A DNA stretch of 64,000 nt, taken from positions 2,988,972-3,052,971 of the forward strand of contig CM074805.1 of the NCBI GenBank assembly GCA_037447605.1, read 5' to 3'. The stretch's first letter is position 1. Each line of letters begins with the position of its first letter. The stretch is from Zygnema circumcarinatum. Lineage: Eukaryota > Streptophyta > Zygnematophyceae > Zygnematales > Zygnemataceae. The translations under genes were made by a program, and so were the position numbers. Shown one piece after another: positions 38,715 through 49,817 of this stretch. Below the pieces are notes generated by a model. The model was not told the DNA's origin. It saw only the letters and a list, made by a program, of their open reading frames with translations, and made no database searches.

Positions 38715-38767
38715 CTAGCCCTAGCCCTAACCTCAGCCCTAGCCCTAGCCTTAGCCCTAGCCCTAGC
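38715..38767. repeat. Interstitial telomere-like hexamer array
   Basis: About nine hexamers, mostly TAGCCC/CTAGCC with TAACCT and TTAGCC variants, that is (GGGCTA)n on the other strand, one substitution away from TTAGGG. It lies 280 bp upstream of the MED14 start. It may be an old interstitial telomeric insertion or a slippage product. Confidence 0.75.
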
Positions 38768-39050
38768 ATTCAAACAAGGCGGGCTTCGCACGCGCGCCTG
38801 GCCGTACCGTTACCGTTGCCACTCGCTACGCTCGCGCCACGTGGCGGCTCTCTGTCAATCGTGCCGACCAAATAACGGCTGTCCCGTTGACAGTGAACGT
38901 CCAGAGCGTGGTTCCTTGCATGGAAAGGCTCCCTGCAACTGTGGAGGGACTGAGAGGCAAAGAGACGGAGGCGGCGAAGGTACAAGCCCGCGCCCGAAGG
39001 CTGCTCGGAACCCTAATTGTGGGACGAGGGAGGGAGGGCCGGAGGGCGCC

Positions 39051-42000
39051 ATGGCGGAGAACACGCCGGGCATGGCGACAATGCCGCTGGGGCAGCAGAC
39101 GGTTTCCATGGCGGCGGTGACGCGCGCCACAGCGCAGGCGAGCTACGCGGACCTCGTAGCGCTTGCTACCGAAGGCAGTGCAAAGGGGGACGACATAAGC
39201 AGAAAGATGGCCCTGCTCAAGTGGCTGCACCAGGCGCGGCAGAGGCTGCTGCGACTTCTTGTAGTGGCGAAATGGGCTCGGCAGGTCTGTGCTCTTCAAG
39301 GCTCATGGGCGGTAGGAGCATGGTTTTTAGTTTTTTGTCCAGACAAACATTTACCTCAGTGGGATTAGAGCTGAAACTCGTGGTTTGACACATACTCGTT
39401 AAGGATGGGGAATTTAACGTGGGATGGCAGCTGGCTATGTGATGGAGTGAACTTTCTAGTTTAGTGTAGATTTTTTTGGATGCCCAGTGCTTGATTAACT
39501 CATTAATTTCCCATGCATTTTCTGCGGAAGCGAGACAATTTCGGGCGTTTTTTTTTATAGCGGAAGCATATTCAATGTAGGGTTCCTCCCATCGACATAA
39601 ATTTTTGCGGAGTATCCTAGTAAACGTTGAGAATAGGATTAGAATCTAAGTTATTGCAATTAACTGGTCCGGCATATGGCATATCGGGCTGGGACCTATC
39701 CATTGAGCTCGCAAATTCCGCTATGTGCTGTTTCATGTTATTTTGATTTTTATGGGAGAGGAGCGTTTTGTTTTTGCGTGGCTTGTTGTACAGCAACTTC
39801 CGCTTGTCGAGCGCTGTCAAATTCTTTCCGGAATTCTTTCCCACCACGATTTCTGCTTCAGTCAAGCTGCGGACTCCCTGTGGCTCCTCCACCAGGAGCT
39901 GCAGCAAGCCCGGGCACCAATCTATGATGTTCCAACAGCGGCAGAAGTTCTCACTACGGGCACCTATCAACGCCTGCCCAAGTGCATTCAGGAGTTGACT
40001 ACTCCACCTTATTTGGCCGGGGAAGAGCGTTCATCCACCGTGGAAAAGCTGAACACAGTTTTACGTTCGCGGCTGCTTGATTTAGCCATGCCTGATCAGT
40101 TGTCATCTGTAGAGGTGAAGGACGGGCGTGCTATTGTGACTGTGACAGGGGAGTACAGAGCAGAGCTGACTTTAGGATATGGAGGGACCCTCGACCATTG
40201 GTGCATACTTAAGATAGACCTGCTAGTAGGCATTGGAGGTAGAAGCACTGCTAATGCATCCAGGTTGAGTAGGAGCAAAGGAAGCGGGGAGTCGGAAGAG
40301 AATGTGGAAGGACGTGATGAGAAGCATAGGGAAGCTTTGGATATTGGAAGCCAGAGGGACCTGAGAGGGGAAGGAATGGTGGAAAAGGTTAAGCTGACTG
40401 AAGGCCAACAAAAAGCCTTGGCTGAGGACTTGCAGCGACGCATGGCAAGCAAAGGAGATCCGTTTGTGAGTCTGCATGAAGTGTTACATGAGATTTCTAT
40501 GGCGCTTGTGACGGACGCTGCATTGCGCCAGGCCAGAGTGTTACGACAAGGAAGGTGGCGAGATGCCATTAAGTTCGAGTTGCTTGGAGGGAGTGGAGAA
40601 GGTACAGACCAAGGGTTCGGGACCGGGACTGTGGTGCCACCACCTGGTTCAACACTTGCAGAAGCTGATGGCTCAGGTCGTGACAGCAAAGCTGGGGCTT
40701 CTACTGGCTTGAAGATCTCGTATTGGCTCCTCTCTCATCGAAGTGACAAAGCTAGTGCTGCTTCTGCAGTAAGTGGGCAATCGGGCTTTGTATTAGCTCC
40801 TAATAGTGAAGAGAATCTGCCAACTTTGAAGATTGAGTTGGATGCGGAGCGTAACCTGAAGTGTTCTCATTTTCCAGTGGTGATTGATCCATTCACTGGG
40901 TGCGAAGCGGAGCTGGCACTTGATCCAGGCTGCATTGATGTAGAGACGCTCTTGCTACGTGCCATCCGTTGCAATATCTACACACGTTTATTAGATGCAG
41001 AGGTTTCGATGAAGAATGATCGTCAGCTTTCGGTTTCTGACGATGACATTGTCTTGGCACGGACCACAGCTGAATTTGTGGCGAGAGGCACTGGAGACAA
41101 TGGAGCACAGTTCACAGCGCTTGGAATGACTGGAGTCAAGTCTGACGTAGAGTGGATGGGAGATGGAGGAGAGCCATTTTGGGAAGATCAGGCAACTATC
41201 TTACAGATGAACACAAGGGCCAGTAACTATTGGGAACAAGGGTTGAACAGTAGCATTCAGACTTTAGAGCCATTCAGTTTGGAGAACTCAGAAGAGCAGG
41301 AAGCTGAGATCTGGGTCCGTGCATATGGTGGGTGCTATATGGGCCTCACCATTGATTTAAGGTGAGTTTCGCTGTTATCCAACGCTCTTCAAGGTGGTGT
41401 TGAAATCAAATGGATTTAACTTCCATCTCCAGCTATTTCTAAAGACACTTTTTGTTTGACTAGTCATGGCTTTTGATGATTGACACTTCAAATAGTTTTA
41501 CTGAGGGTGATGGGTATGAGCTGCGTCTCATTCTTGTGTTTGAGAGGCTGTGTGAATGGGCATCATTGCAGTCTAATCTGTCAAGTGCATGTTCCTAATG
41601 TAAAAACTTCAAAACATAAAACGCAAAATGGTTTTCGGTACTTTTGGAATGCATTAATAGGGCGCGTTTTGATGGATGCACCAGCCTTTTCACTGTTTCG
41701 GTCATGACTCCATTGTTTCGCAGGAATGGTAGTCAACTGATGGATTCTGCATGCATTAGTTTGTCGAACTAGATTAATCTTTTTATAGTGAAACACTGAA
41801 ACCATACATACAGCATCAGATGTAAGCACAAACTAGAAATGTCACACACGTGCAGTTGTATCCTCGTAATGTTTCGACTACACAGCTTGCTAATTTCTAC
41901 TTTGAGGGAATAGCATGCTTGTTCTCATAATCCCCAGCATGGAATATGAAGAGTGAAGGATTACTCTATCCGCCGACAACCAAGCCCAACTGGATCAGGA

Positions 42001-45000
42001 TTAGCTGAGGCAATAGTTCGTGCTGCTGAGGTATTAGTGTGGGGCAAGTATATCCACTCTAGGATAGGTTGGTCCTGCTGAATCCTTCTTGACTTCCATG
42101 CGAAGTCGGGGTAGCAGTTTTCCCTTTTAAGTGGAAACGTATCTGTCCGCAGGGTCGTTGCCAGTCAATACGGGCGCTCCGGATGTTCACATGTGTAATT
42201 ATGAGGAGTGTGCGGCAGCAATGACTGGTCAGCAAACTTCTTCCCTTCAGGCTCATCATACAGGACAGAACGCGTGTAAGAGACGCACTTAGTTTCTGCC
42301 TTTGTCTCCCCTTGAGGCGCCCAGGCTCAGTGCAGGGTCCATGGCAAAAGCCATTGACGAAGTCTCGGATAGGTGCTTAATTATCGATAGGTGCAAGCGA
42401 AAACAGCAGCTTGTGCATGCACTGCATGTGTTTGCCACGATCGGTTAACGTCAAACCAATTATTTACTCGAGCCTTACACCCTGATTTGTAGCTATTAAT
42501 ATTTAACTGCTAATATCACCTCTCTTAACCAGAACAACATGCACTCTGCACCCTTTTTTTTCATTTTGCTGATTTCTCAAACTTACCTGTACAATATCTA
42601 GAATACAGTAGAACCTGTATAAAGCTTGTCTCTAGAAAGAAAGATCCTTAATAAAGCTTGGTGTCCCCACGTTTTTCCTGAGAGACAAAATTTCTTAGGC
42701 TCAAAAGCTAAGGAAAAATTCTGTACGATACAAACCCTGCTCTCTTTGCCCCGCCGGCATTCAGTGTAGGCGACAGGTCGGCTTTCCGATACGAGAGTTT
42801 CCTCGTTGCTCCGTTCTGCGTGCTGGCAGCAATTTGGAGCAACCAATGAGTTGTTGTCCGTCGTTTGGCTGATGGCCTATGTTGGACCTCCACTTGATGT
42901 AGCTTAGAAAATTTCTTATGTGTGTGTCCCGACGACCGCACTTTATGCAGGTTATATTGTACGTATGTCGCTATAAGTAGGTAGTGTAAAACAGTTTTAG
43001 AAAGACGCTTAGCCTCAAGGAAGTGCTCCTATAGCATGGCGGCACCTTCATAGGCCAGCGATAGGGCGCACCTCTTTGTGCTTCACTGTTGAAGCGATCT
43101 TGCGCATTTGGTTTTGCCTTTGGTTGTTGTTTGCGTTTGTAACCGTTGTTTGAAAAGGATACCCAACTGTATGGTGCCCGACTGTGTCCTAACGTTACAG
43201 CGCCCGATAATCAGTCTTAAATGAGATTGAGAAATAACTGGAGTGCTGTTCCACCCGTGTTCTTTCTTTAAAAACAAAACAAAAAGAATAATAGTTTCAC
43301 TGCACCCATAGCACGTTTTGTGTAGCAATGAGGTGCAAAATTGTTACAGGTTCGTTTTTTTTTTTGTTTTGTTTGTTTTTTTTTTTTTTTTTGTGCATTT
43401 TGAGAGCTCTTCTCCGCCCTCTACTATATGCTCTGAGGCACGCAAGTGCATTTAAATACCTTCTCATCCTTCTCATCCTCTCATTCAGTAATGCCGCTGC
43501 TTGGTTTTGCATGGTTGTGTCCAGAACTGGCCAATACAAACTGAGGGCGCCCGGAGGGCGAGGATTGGAGGCAGCTGCAAAGGAACTTGAAGAGGCTCTG
43601 AATGCGGGGGTCATGGCCCCCACAGAGGCCATGGTGGCTCTGCGATGCCACTGCTTGCTGCACCTTTATGAGTCGCTGGCCTCTGAATTGGGTCTGAAGG
43701 TCAGCCCCTATACGTTGAAGTTGATGCTGATAAGAATTGTCTGTTCTGTCCGCTCACTGTTATTTTTTTTTGAAGTGTTTCTGAATACATGTGTCAATTC
43801 AATGTGGTTTTTTTCTGCATCGCCTCTATGGGTACCTCAAGTTGGTACTTGCAGACTGGTTTTTTTCATCTCTTAAGCGTCTGACATAATTGAACAAAAA
43901 AACAGAGTAGTGTGCACTTTGCCTAAATGTTTACCGAAAAGAGCCACCATGAGTCTCGTTACACTGTGTAAGGCGTTTTGAAGACTTCGAATGCTCATTT
44001 GCTCAGCTCTTCATGGCTGCACAGAGTTTCCAAGATCCATTACTATCAGGATTCAGGCCAATCATTTGGGATGTGCTTATGGTATTGCAGGCTTACAATG
44101 GTGGCGCATCAATCCTGAAGATGCCTTCTGAGGGTCCCGTGCCTTCCTTTGGACCGAACACACTTATCCTCAGTTTTCAGAGCGCCCCCCCTGAGTCAAC
44201 GTATTTTTTGTCTGTCCACCTATGTCCTGAGTTTCTTCCTGTCTTCACTCTCCTTCAAGCAAAAGCTCCTGGAAAAGGCGAATCTCGTTCAAAAGCTCTT
44301 TTCACGCCACACGAACTTGAGCGGTTTATGGTGATAGATGTTGGAAGCAATCTACTGGAAGAGCCAGATTCCATAAGAGCGTTTCTTGAAGAAGGATTTT
44401 GGCCAGAAAATGAGGGAGTCTTGGAGACAGATGGTGGGCAGGAGAGGATGGGAAGCTGGGGAGACGCAGAAAATAAGATTGGAGAAAATTATGCCGCAGA
44501 CACGCAGTGTCAGGAAGGAAGTGCAGCCAAAGGTGAGGATGAGACCCCTGGCAGACTAGATGGAGGGGAGCATGGAGCAGTGACGCAGGGAGAAAATGTT
44601 ACAGGAGGGAATAGTGGCGTGGAAACTAGCCAGATGGGGATTGAAGCCTCCATTCAGAGTAACTGGCAAACCTCTGTGAATGCAACTCTAGATGGGAGTA
44701 TGATGGATATGGATATAGATGTAGGATTTGAACCTCTGTCCGGAGATGCAGATCAAGTTGGACATGAGAGGAGTCTTGAAGAAGGGCAGGAGAAAGAAAA
44801 TCTAGCAGAAATGGGATTTGGCAGAGGAATTGGGGGCGATTCTGTTGGAGCTGCACCGTTGGACCTTGATGGCATGGACTTCACTGAGCTTGAGGGTACT
44901 ATGTGGGGTGCGCCAACCCTGCCGGCAGAAGGCTTTAATGTACAAGAAGGACATGATGGCGGAGGGGACATCAACTCTGTTAACGTGGATGGGGAGCATG

Positions 45001-48000
45001 TAGGGTCTACAGTGGTGCCTTTTCCGCAGGCGATAGCTGATGAGAAATTACTGCCGCGAAAGAGGGTTTACGAGGGAGACGAGCCGGACTTTGTGGACCA
45101 TGTGTTGCCATCATTGACGAGCAAAGGGGCCACACAGGTCCGCCGGCTGCATAAGAAACGCCGAGTTGGCAGCTCACTTGTTGGACTTACCTATGGGACA
45201 CTTATTGAGTTCGCAAATCAGGGACAGGCACCTCTTGGAGTGTATTCCTTAGTTCTGGCGAAGGCGATTGAGAAGTGTGCACTGTGCATCAAACACAGAC
45301 GGGTTACAGAGCAATTTGCTGCTTTGAACATCCCCTCTGTGGAAGAAATTGGAATGGCATCCCCTTCATTTAGCTTCAAGTTTAGGTTGCCAAGTATCCC
45401 TTCGCCTAATGCTCTTCGGATAGGGATGCCGGAAGAGGCTGCAGCATGGCGCAGGCTGCGATTGAGATTGGAAGATTGCTGGGCAGGGACTGGGGTAGTG
45501 CTCATTCCAGATCCTCATTATCAAAGGTTGAGACATTTAGCCAGTGTTCAGGGAAGTGGTTTTGGAACAGGGGAGGCTTGGAACAACTTGCCACGTAGTC
45601 AGAAGATTCGTTTTTTGCCACCTCGCGAAGAGGATGAGCATATGGTATGTACGCCGGCAGGATTGGAGCTCCATCTGAACCTTCTGGAAGGGGGTGCATT
45701 TGAGCAGATGTTAGAAGATGTGCGCAGGTTGTGGAAGGCACGTATGTTTGCAGTAGCTGTGCAGGAAATTCTCGGTGGTGAAGGCAAAGGTGCAGGAGAT
45801 GGCAGCAAAAAAGGTGAAGCAAGGGAGTTGGGTGAAGAAGGGAGAGCAGAACAGATGCTGGGAGTTGGTGATGGACGGAGCAGGCAGGAAAGAGATTTGT
45901 GGAAGGAAGGATCAGGCACGATGAAGAAGAAGAAGACAGCAGACCCTGGAGAGAGGCTGCGGCAGTGGGAGATGATGAGACGCACAGTGCGAGTGGAGGC
46001 AGTGGGGCCCTTCTGCGTGTGGCTATTCGTCACGGGGGCACTGCAGGGGACATCTGTGCGAGTGGTGGTGGAGTGGAAGCGGGGGGAGGAGGGCTGCCGA
46101 ATATCAGTTGCCCCAGATCCCATTTTTCCCCACACCAAAGTAAGGCCTGAGGCCCTTGAACGTATTGAGTTTTCGATATTTTGCAAGGTCTCTGGATGGA
46201 ATGATGGTGAAGCATTTAATTCGTTGGGGGAAACATGAAAGTGCTTGCAAGGAAAGGTGGTAACAATGCACCAATGTATGACAAAGTCAAACGTGAAGTG
46301 TGTGCAGACGAGCCGGCTGAGCTCGACTCGGACTTTTTTCTGGTCGTGTATTGAATTGCTAATTAATTGCTTGTTTGTAGTAGTCGTTCAGATATCTGTA
46401 TGGCGCTACATTTTCGACCAAACTATTTCATTCATCAATGGAATGAGTTCTTTGTATGATGTTTACATAGACTGATCAAGTTCTGGATGGCGACCTCCAC
46501 TTCGGGTTCCCTGCACTGACCTTTGCATTCCCTTCGTGTGCAGTATTTGGAGGAATATGTGAACCAGGGGGAGGTAGAGATGCTGTTGGATGCTCTTCGA
46601 ATTACCTGCGGTCCCCTCTTTGCTCTGTATTCTGCGCTGCGACCTGTGCGATATATGGTCGGCAATTCGGTTGTTCCGTTCCCATTCACGGGACTGCCAG
46701 GATTTGTTCAAACAGGGGGTCGCCCAGGCGATGCTTCAGTCGGTCCTTCCCGGGCAGGCAATGCAGGGGCCCCCTCGGGATCGAACCAAGATAGTGCAGT
46801 TAAAGGGATGACTCTTCCAACTTTGCTACCTTCGGATGTTTCTGTCGTTTTACGATCCCCGTACAAAATACGTATCATTTTTCGTGGGCAGCTAGCTCTC
46901 GATATGAGATGTTTTGCGGGGGATCAAGTTTGGTTGCAACCCGTTACTCCTGTCCGAGGAGGGGAGAGGGGCATCTCAAATGGGGCTGGTGAAAAGGGCG
47001 TTGGAGTTGTTGGGTCCCTTTGGTGTCCCCAGTTTCGGCCATTTGTGATGGACCAGGTCGCCAATCACCTCGCGCAGCTGGAAGCGACCAACAGGGCTGC
47101 CATAGAGCTTGCAGCTCAGCGGAGGGGAGCTTCAGTACGAGGAGGAGGAGGAGGGACTTCCTCGCCTGCTTCAGATGCCGCAGCAATGCCTCTCAGTTTG
47201 ACGCCCACATTAACGCGGGTTCAGAGCAACAATTTATCGCAAGGAAGTGGCCTGGTTGGAGGGTTTGGAGGAAGTCCTGGCGAATTTCAAGGAACAACAG
47301 TGCAACCACGCTTATCTTCAGCTCCCTCCGGAGGGTCTCTCCTGCCCCACCTGAACCGTGTGAGCAGCGCAGCCCTTAGCGCTGTGGGGGGGGGGGCAGC
47401 TGGCAGTCTGGAATTGGCCCTGAGTCAGATAAGGGCTCTTCAGGCAGTAGGGTTGGACAGTCTCCGGGGGGAGGTCCAATCTGCCATGGTGGGGGTGGTG
47501 GACGATAGCGTGTACGGTGGAGCATGGGTGTCAGTCATGGTGCTGAAGAGGATTCTTCGGAGCACTTTGCGCTACTTGGGAACGGTGTGGTTGTTTGCAC
47601 AGTTTCCTGCCACACTCGCAGAATCGTTTGCTCCAGGAATGAAGGCCGGCCTGATATCGCAGGATATGGAGCAGCCGGCCCTCCGCTTTTTGGCTAAGTG
47701 GGTTTCAATGCCTCCTGCTGCTAGAGTCGTCCCCTGTGTCAGAAGCTCTGTTTGCAAACTCTGTGTGAAAAATGACATGAAAGTTCGTGCAAACCCATTT
47801 TCCAGTTGTTGCTTTCAGTTTTTTCATCTGCGCATAAGCGACCCGTTGAAACAACGAGGGGAGAGAAGAAGACTTTACTGGATACCTCACCTTTTTGTCT
47901 GCTACTACTCATGACCATGTTCTCCTTTCCTCTAGGTGTTAATGGCTTCCATTCTTTACATTCTTGTGTCGCTTTGCAGCGATTATGTGTATTCCGTGAA

Positions 48001-48955
48001 CATGCATCGACACAAGCGGAGTCCGGGCATGGATCAGCTTCAGCTCACCCTCCAAGTGGTCAGTGCCAAGCGCAGCATTCAGGGCCGACAGGGCGGCCCT
48101 CCTCAGGATCCAAGTGAAGCAGACCTCACGCCCGCTGAGATGGCGGAGCTGAGCGATTTCTTCAACCGTCGGGTCACATCAGAGCCCTATGATGCCTCGC
48201 GGCTTGCCTCTTTTGTGACTTTGGTAACGTTGCCTGTTCCTGTTCTGCATGAGTTTTTGGGGCTCATAATGTGGAAAAAGGAAACTCAGAAGGAACCGTC
48301 AGTGGAAACTTCCAGCTTGGGAGCCCTCAGCATTATTGGTGGAAGTTCTGGTGCTGATGATCGCAACCAGACTTTGTCCAAACCGCGTGTAGAGCTTTGC
48401 TTGGAAAGTAGGAGTGGGCCTGGAGGACTTGGCTTAGGGCCATGGTGGCCTGCCGGAGCTGCCCAAGTGAATGATGCGCTGCCGGGTGGACCCCTGCGAA
48501 GGCGGAGCAACATTCTTTATGACAGGGAGAAAGGCTGCGTAAAGTTCACTGTGGCCTTTTTACTGGACGGTAGTGTGGTAGGGGCCCTCAACCACGGAGC
48601 CATAGAAGGAGGAGCTGCATGGCTTCCATACTGTGTTGCAGTCCGTCTCAACTATTCCTTTGAAAAGACACTACCTCATCGAGTGAATTTGTTGGGAGTG
48701 GAAGGAAGTCACGGCGGCTGTGCATGTTGGCCCAATGTGGCCGACTGGGAAAAGGTAAAGGAAAAGCTGGCACAGACGGTGGAGCTCGTAGGAGGAGGGC
48801 AGTCGGCGGGAGGGCAGACTTCAGGCGTTCGGCTAAAGATCGTGGCAGAAGCTCTGCAAGCTGCGATTGTGGGCTCTTTGAGGCCGATGGCGCGAATGTC
48901 CTCCTGGAATTCAGGCGGAGCCACAGAGGCATCTCTCCAAGCCCCGCTGCCATAA
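39051..48955 (+). CDS. MED14: Mediator complex subunit 14 (MED14/RGR1/STRUWWELPETER), 6 exons
   Basis: Backbone subunit that joins the head, middle and tail modules of Mediator in the nucleus. Exons: 39051-39284, 39794-41361, 43525-43699, 44091-46139, 46544-47697, 47980-48955; the sum is 6,156 nt (2,051 aa; Arabidopsis about 1,703). Matches from end to end: LLKWLHQARQRLLRLLVVAK, FCFSQAADSLWLLHQ, ELQQARAPIYDVPTAAEVL, TYQRLPKCIQEL, ALLQGRW-like VLRQGRWRDAIKFEL, CIDVETLLLRAIRCNIYTRL, VSVVLRSPYKIRIIFRGQL, DMRCFAGDQVWLQPVTP, EQPALRFLAN, VTSEPYDASRLASFVTL, GAAWLPYCVAVRLNYSFEKT. The extra length comes partly from an acidic Gly/Glu/Asp-rich insert at about residues 760-965 and a Gly/Ser-rich insert near residue 1,550. 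Intron 2 (2.16 kb) carries a MITE. The start GCGCCATGGCGG fits a plant initiation context. Confidence 0.97.
42606..42959. mobile_element. Emigrant/pogo-like MITE in MED14 intron 2
   Basis: Left end CAGTAGAACCTGTATAAAGC, right end (other strand) CAATATAACCTGCATAAAGT: 16 of 20 positions match. Both ends are flanked by TA (42604-42605 and 42960-42961). The ends look like the pogo-related Emigrant/Lemi1 termini known from Arabidopsis. 354 bp, no transposase. It sits in the sense intron and leaves the MED14 frame intact. Confidence 0.78.
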
Positions 48956-49817
48956 GGGTGGGAAAGTCGCCGGGGCTCCTTCCGTAGTTTTGTTGCCTGG
49001 TGAGGCGGTGCGTGGCAGTCCGTTTGGGAACTGAAACCGAGCAGCTAGAAATAGTGAAGTTTTAAGGTTAGGGTTTTTGAAGGAGTGCTCATTTGCAAGT
49101 GATGCCACAGCCACGCTTAAGGCAGTTCCTCTTGCATGGCTTCAACATGCAGCAGACTGTTGGCCCAGCTTCATGTACAGTGTGTGTGGACGCCCGCAAG
49201 CTTTAGAGACGATTGGCAGTGTCTTAGATTGCGTCCTTTTCCAATAGTCAGTTAGTTCTGACGGGTGGCGCTTGTGCGTCCTTAAATTCAAGATCCATGA
49301 CCTCTGCTTGGGCTCAAGGTGCTTTGTGCTTTGCCTTCGTTTTATCTCTTGTTTGGTTCCGTGTTCATCTCCAGCTTTTCCCGATGTGCATTTCCAGTTT
49401 TTGTGGCGAATGTGACCTTGCGACCTGACCAAGGCTTGAGGAAGGGAAGGGTCAGTATGGTCCAGTGCGGTTTCCATGCAGCTATACAGTCTCTGTGAAA
49501 CAGTGTGTTGTTGCCGTGAAGCGGAACAGAAGGTGCTGCTGACAACATGGGAGCACGATGGCCAAGCACGATGGAAATTGTGGCTGTGGATGAAATAGAA
49601 TCACCTCCACGGTGTGAGGGAAAACCGAGGGAAAGGAAAAAACAAAAGGAAAACAAATGCGTGTTATGGCTGTGACCCATGGTGCCCTGCAACGCGGGGT
49701 GCAGCAGGCTGTGCCTATTGCAACTGTCTGCAGAAACAGCATCTCGTGACTTAAGACCTGACTCGTCAGCCTGGCAGTGTCCTGTGCCCGGTCTCCAATT
49801 CTAGCCACGGCCCCCGG
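48956..49817. other. Convergent gap between MED14 and the HMG-box gene
   Basis: Tail-to-tail intergenic stretch of 0.86 kb, expected to hold both 3' UTRs. A telo-box-like TTAGGGTTTT lies at 49067-49076. No exon recognised. Confidence 0.5.

Larger units (their letters stand above)
38074..39050. other. Intergenic region and MED14 promoter
   Basis: Contains dispersed repeat copy B (38595-38682), a telomere-like hexamer array (38715-38767), and a telo-box-like AACCCTAA at 39009-39016 close to the MED14 start. No further exon seen. Confidence 0.6.

Noticed and set aside
38826-39299. 157 aa antisense frame over MED14 exon 1
   Set aside because: Shadow of a real coding exon that matches MED14 on the plus strand.
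45599-46186. 195 aa antisense frame within MED14 exon 4
   Set aside because: Opposite-strand shadow of the conserved MED14 reading frame.
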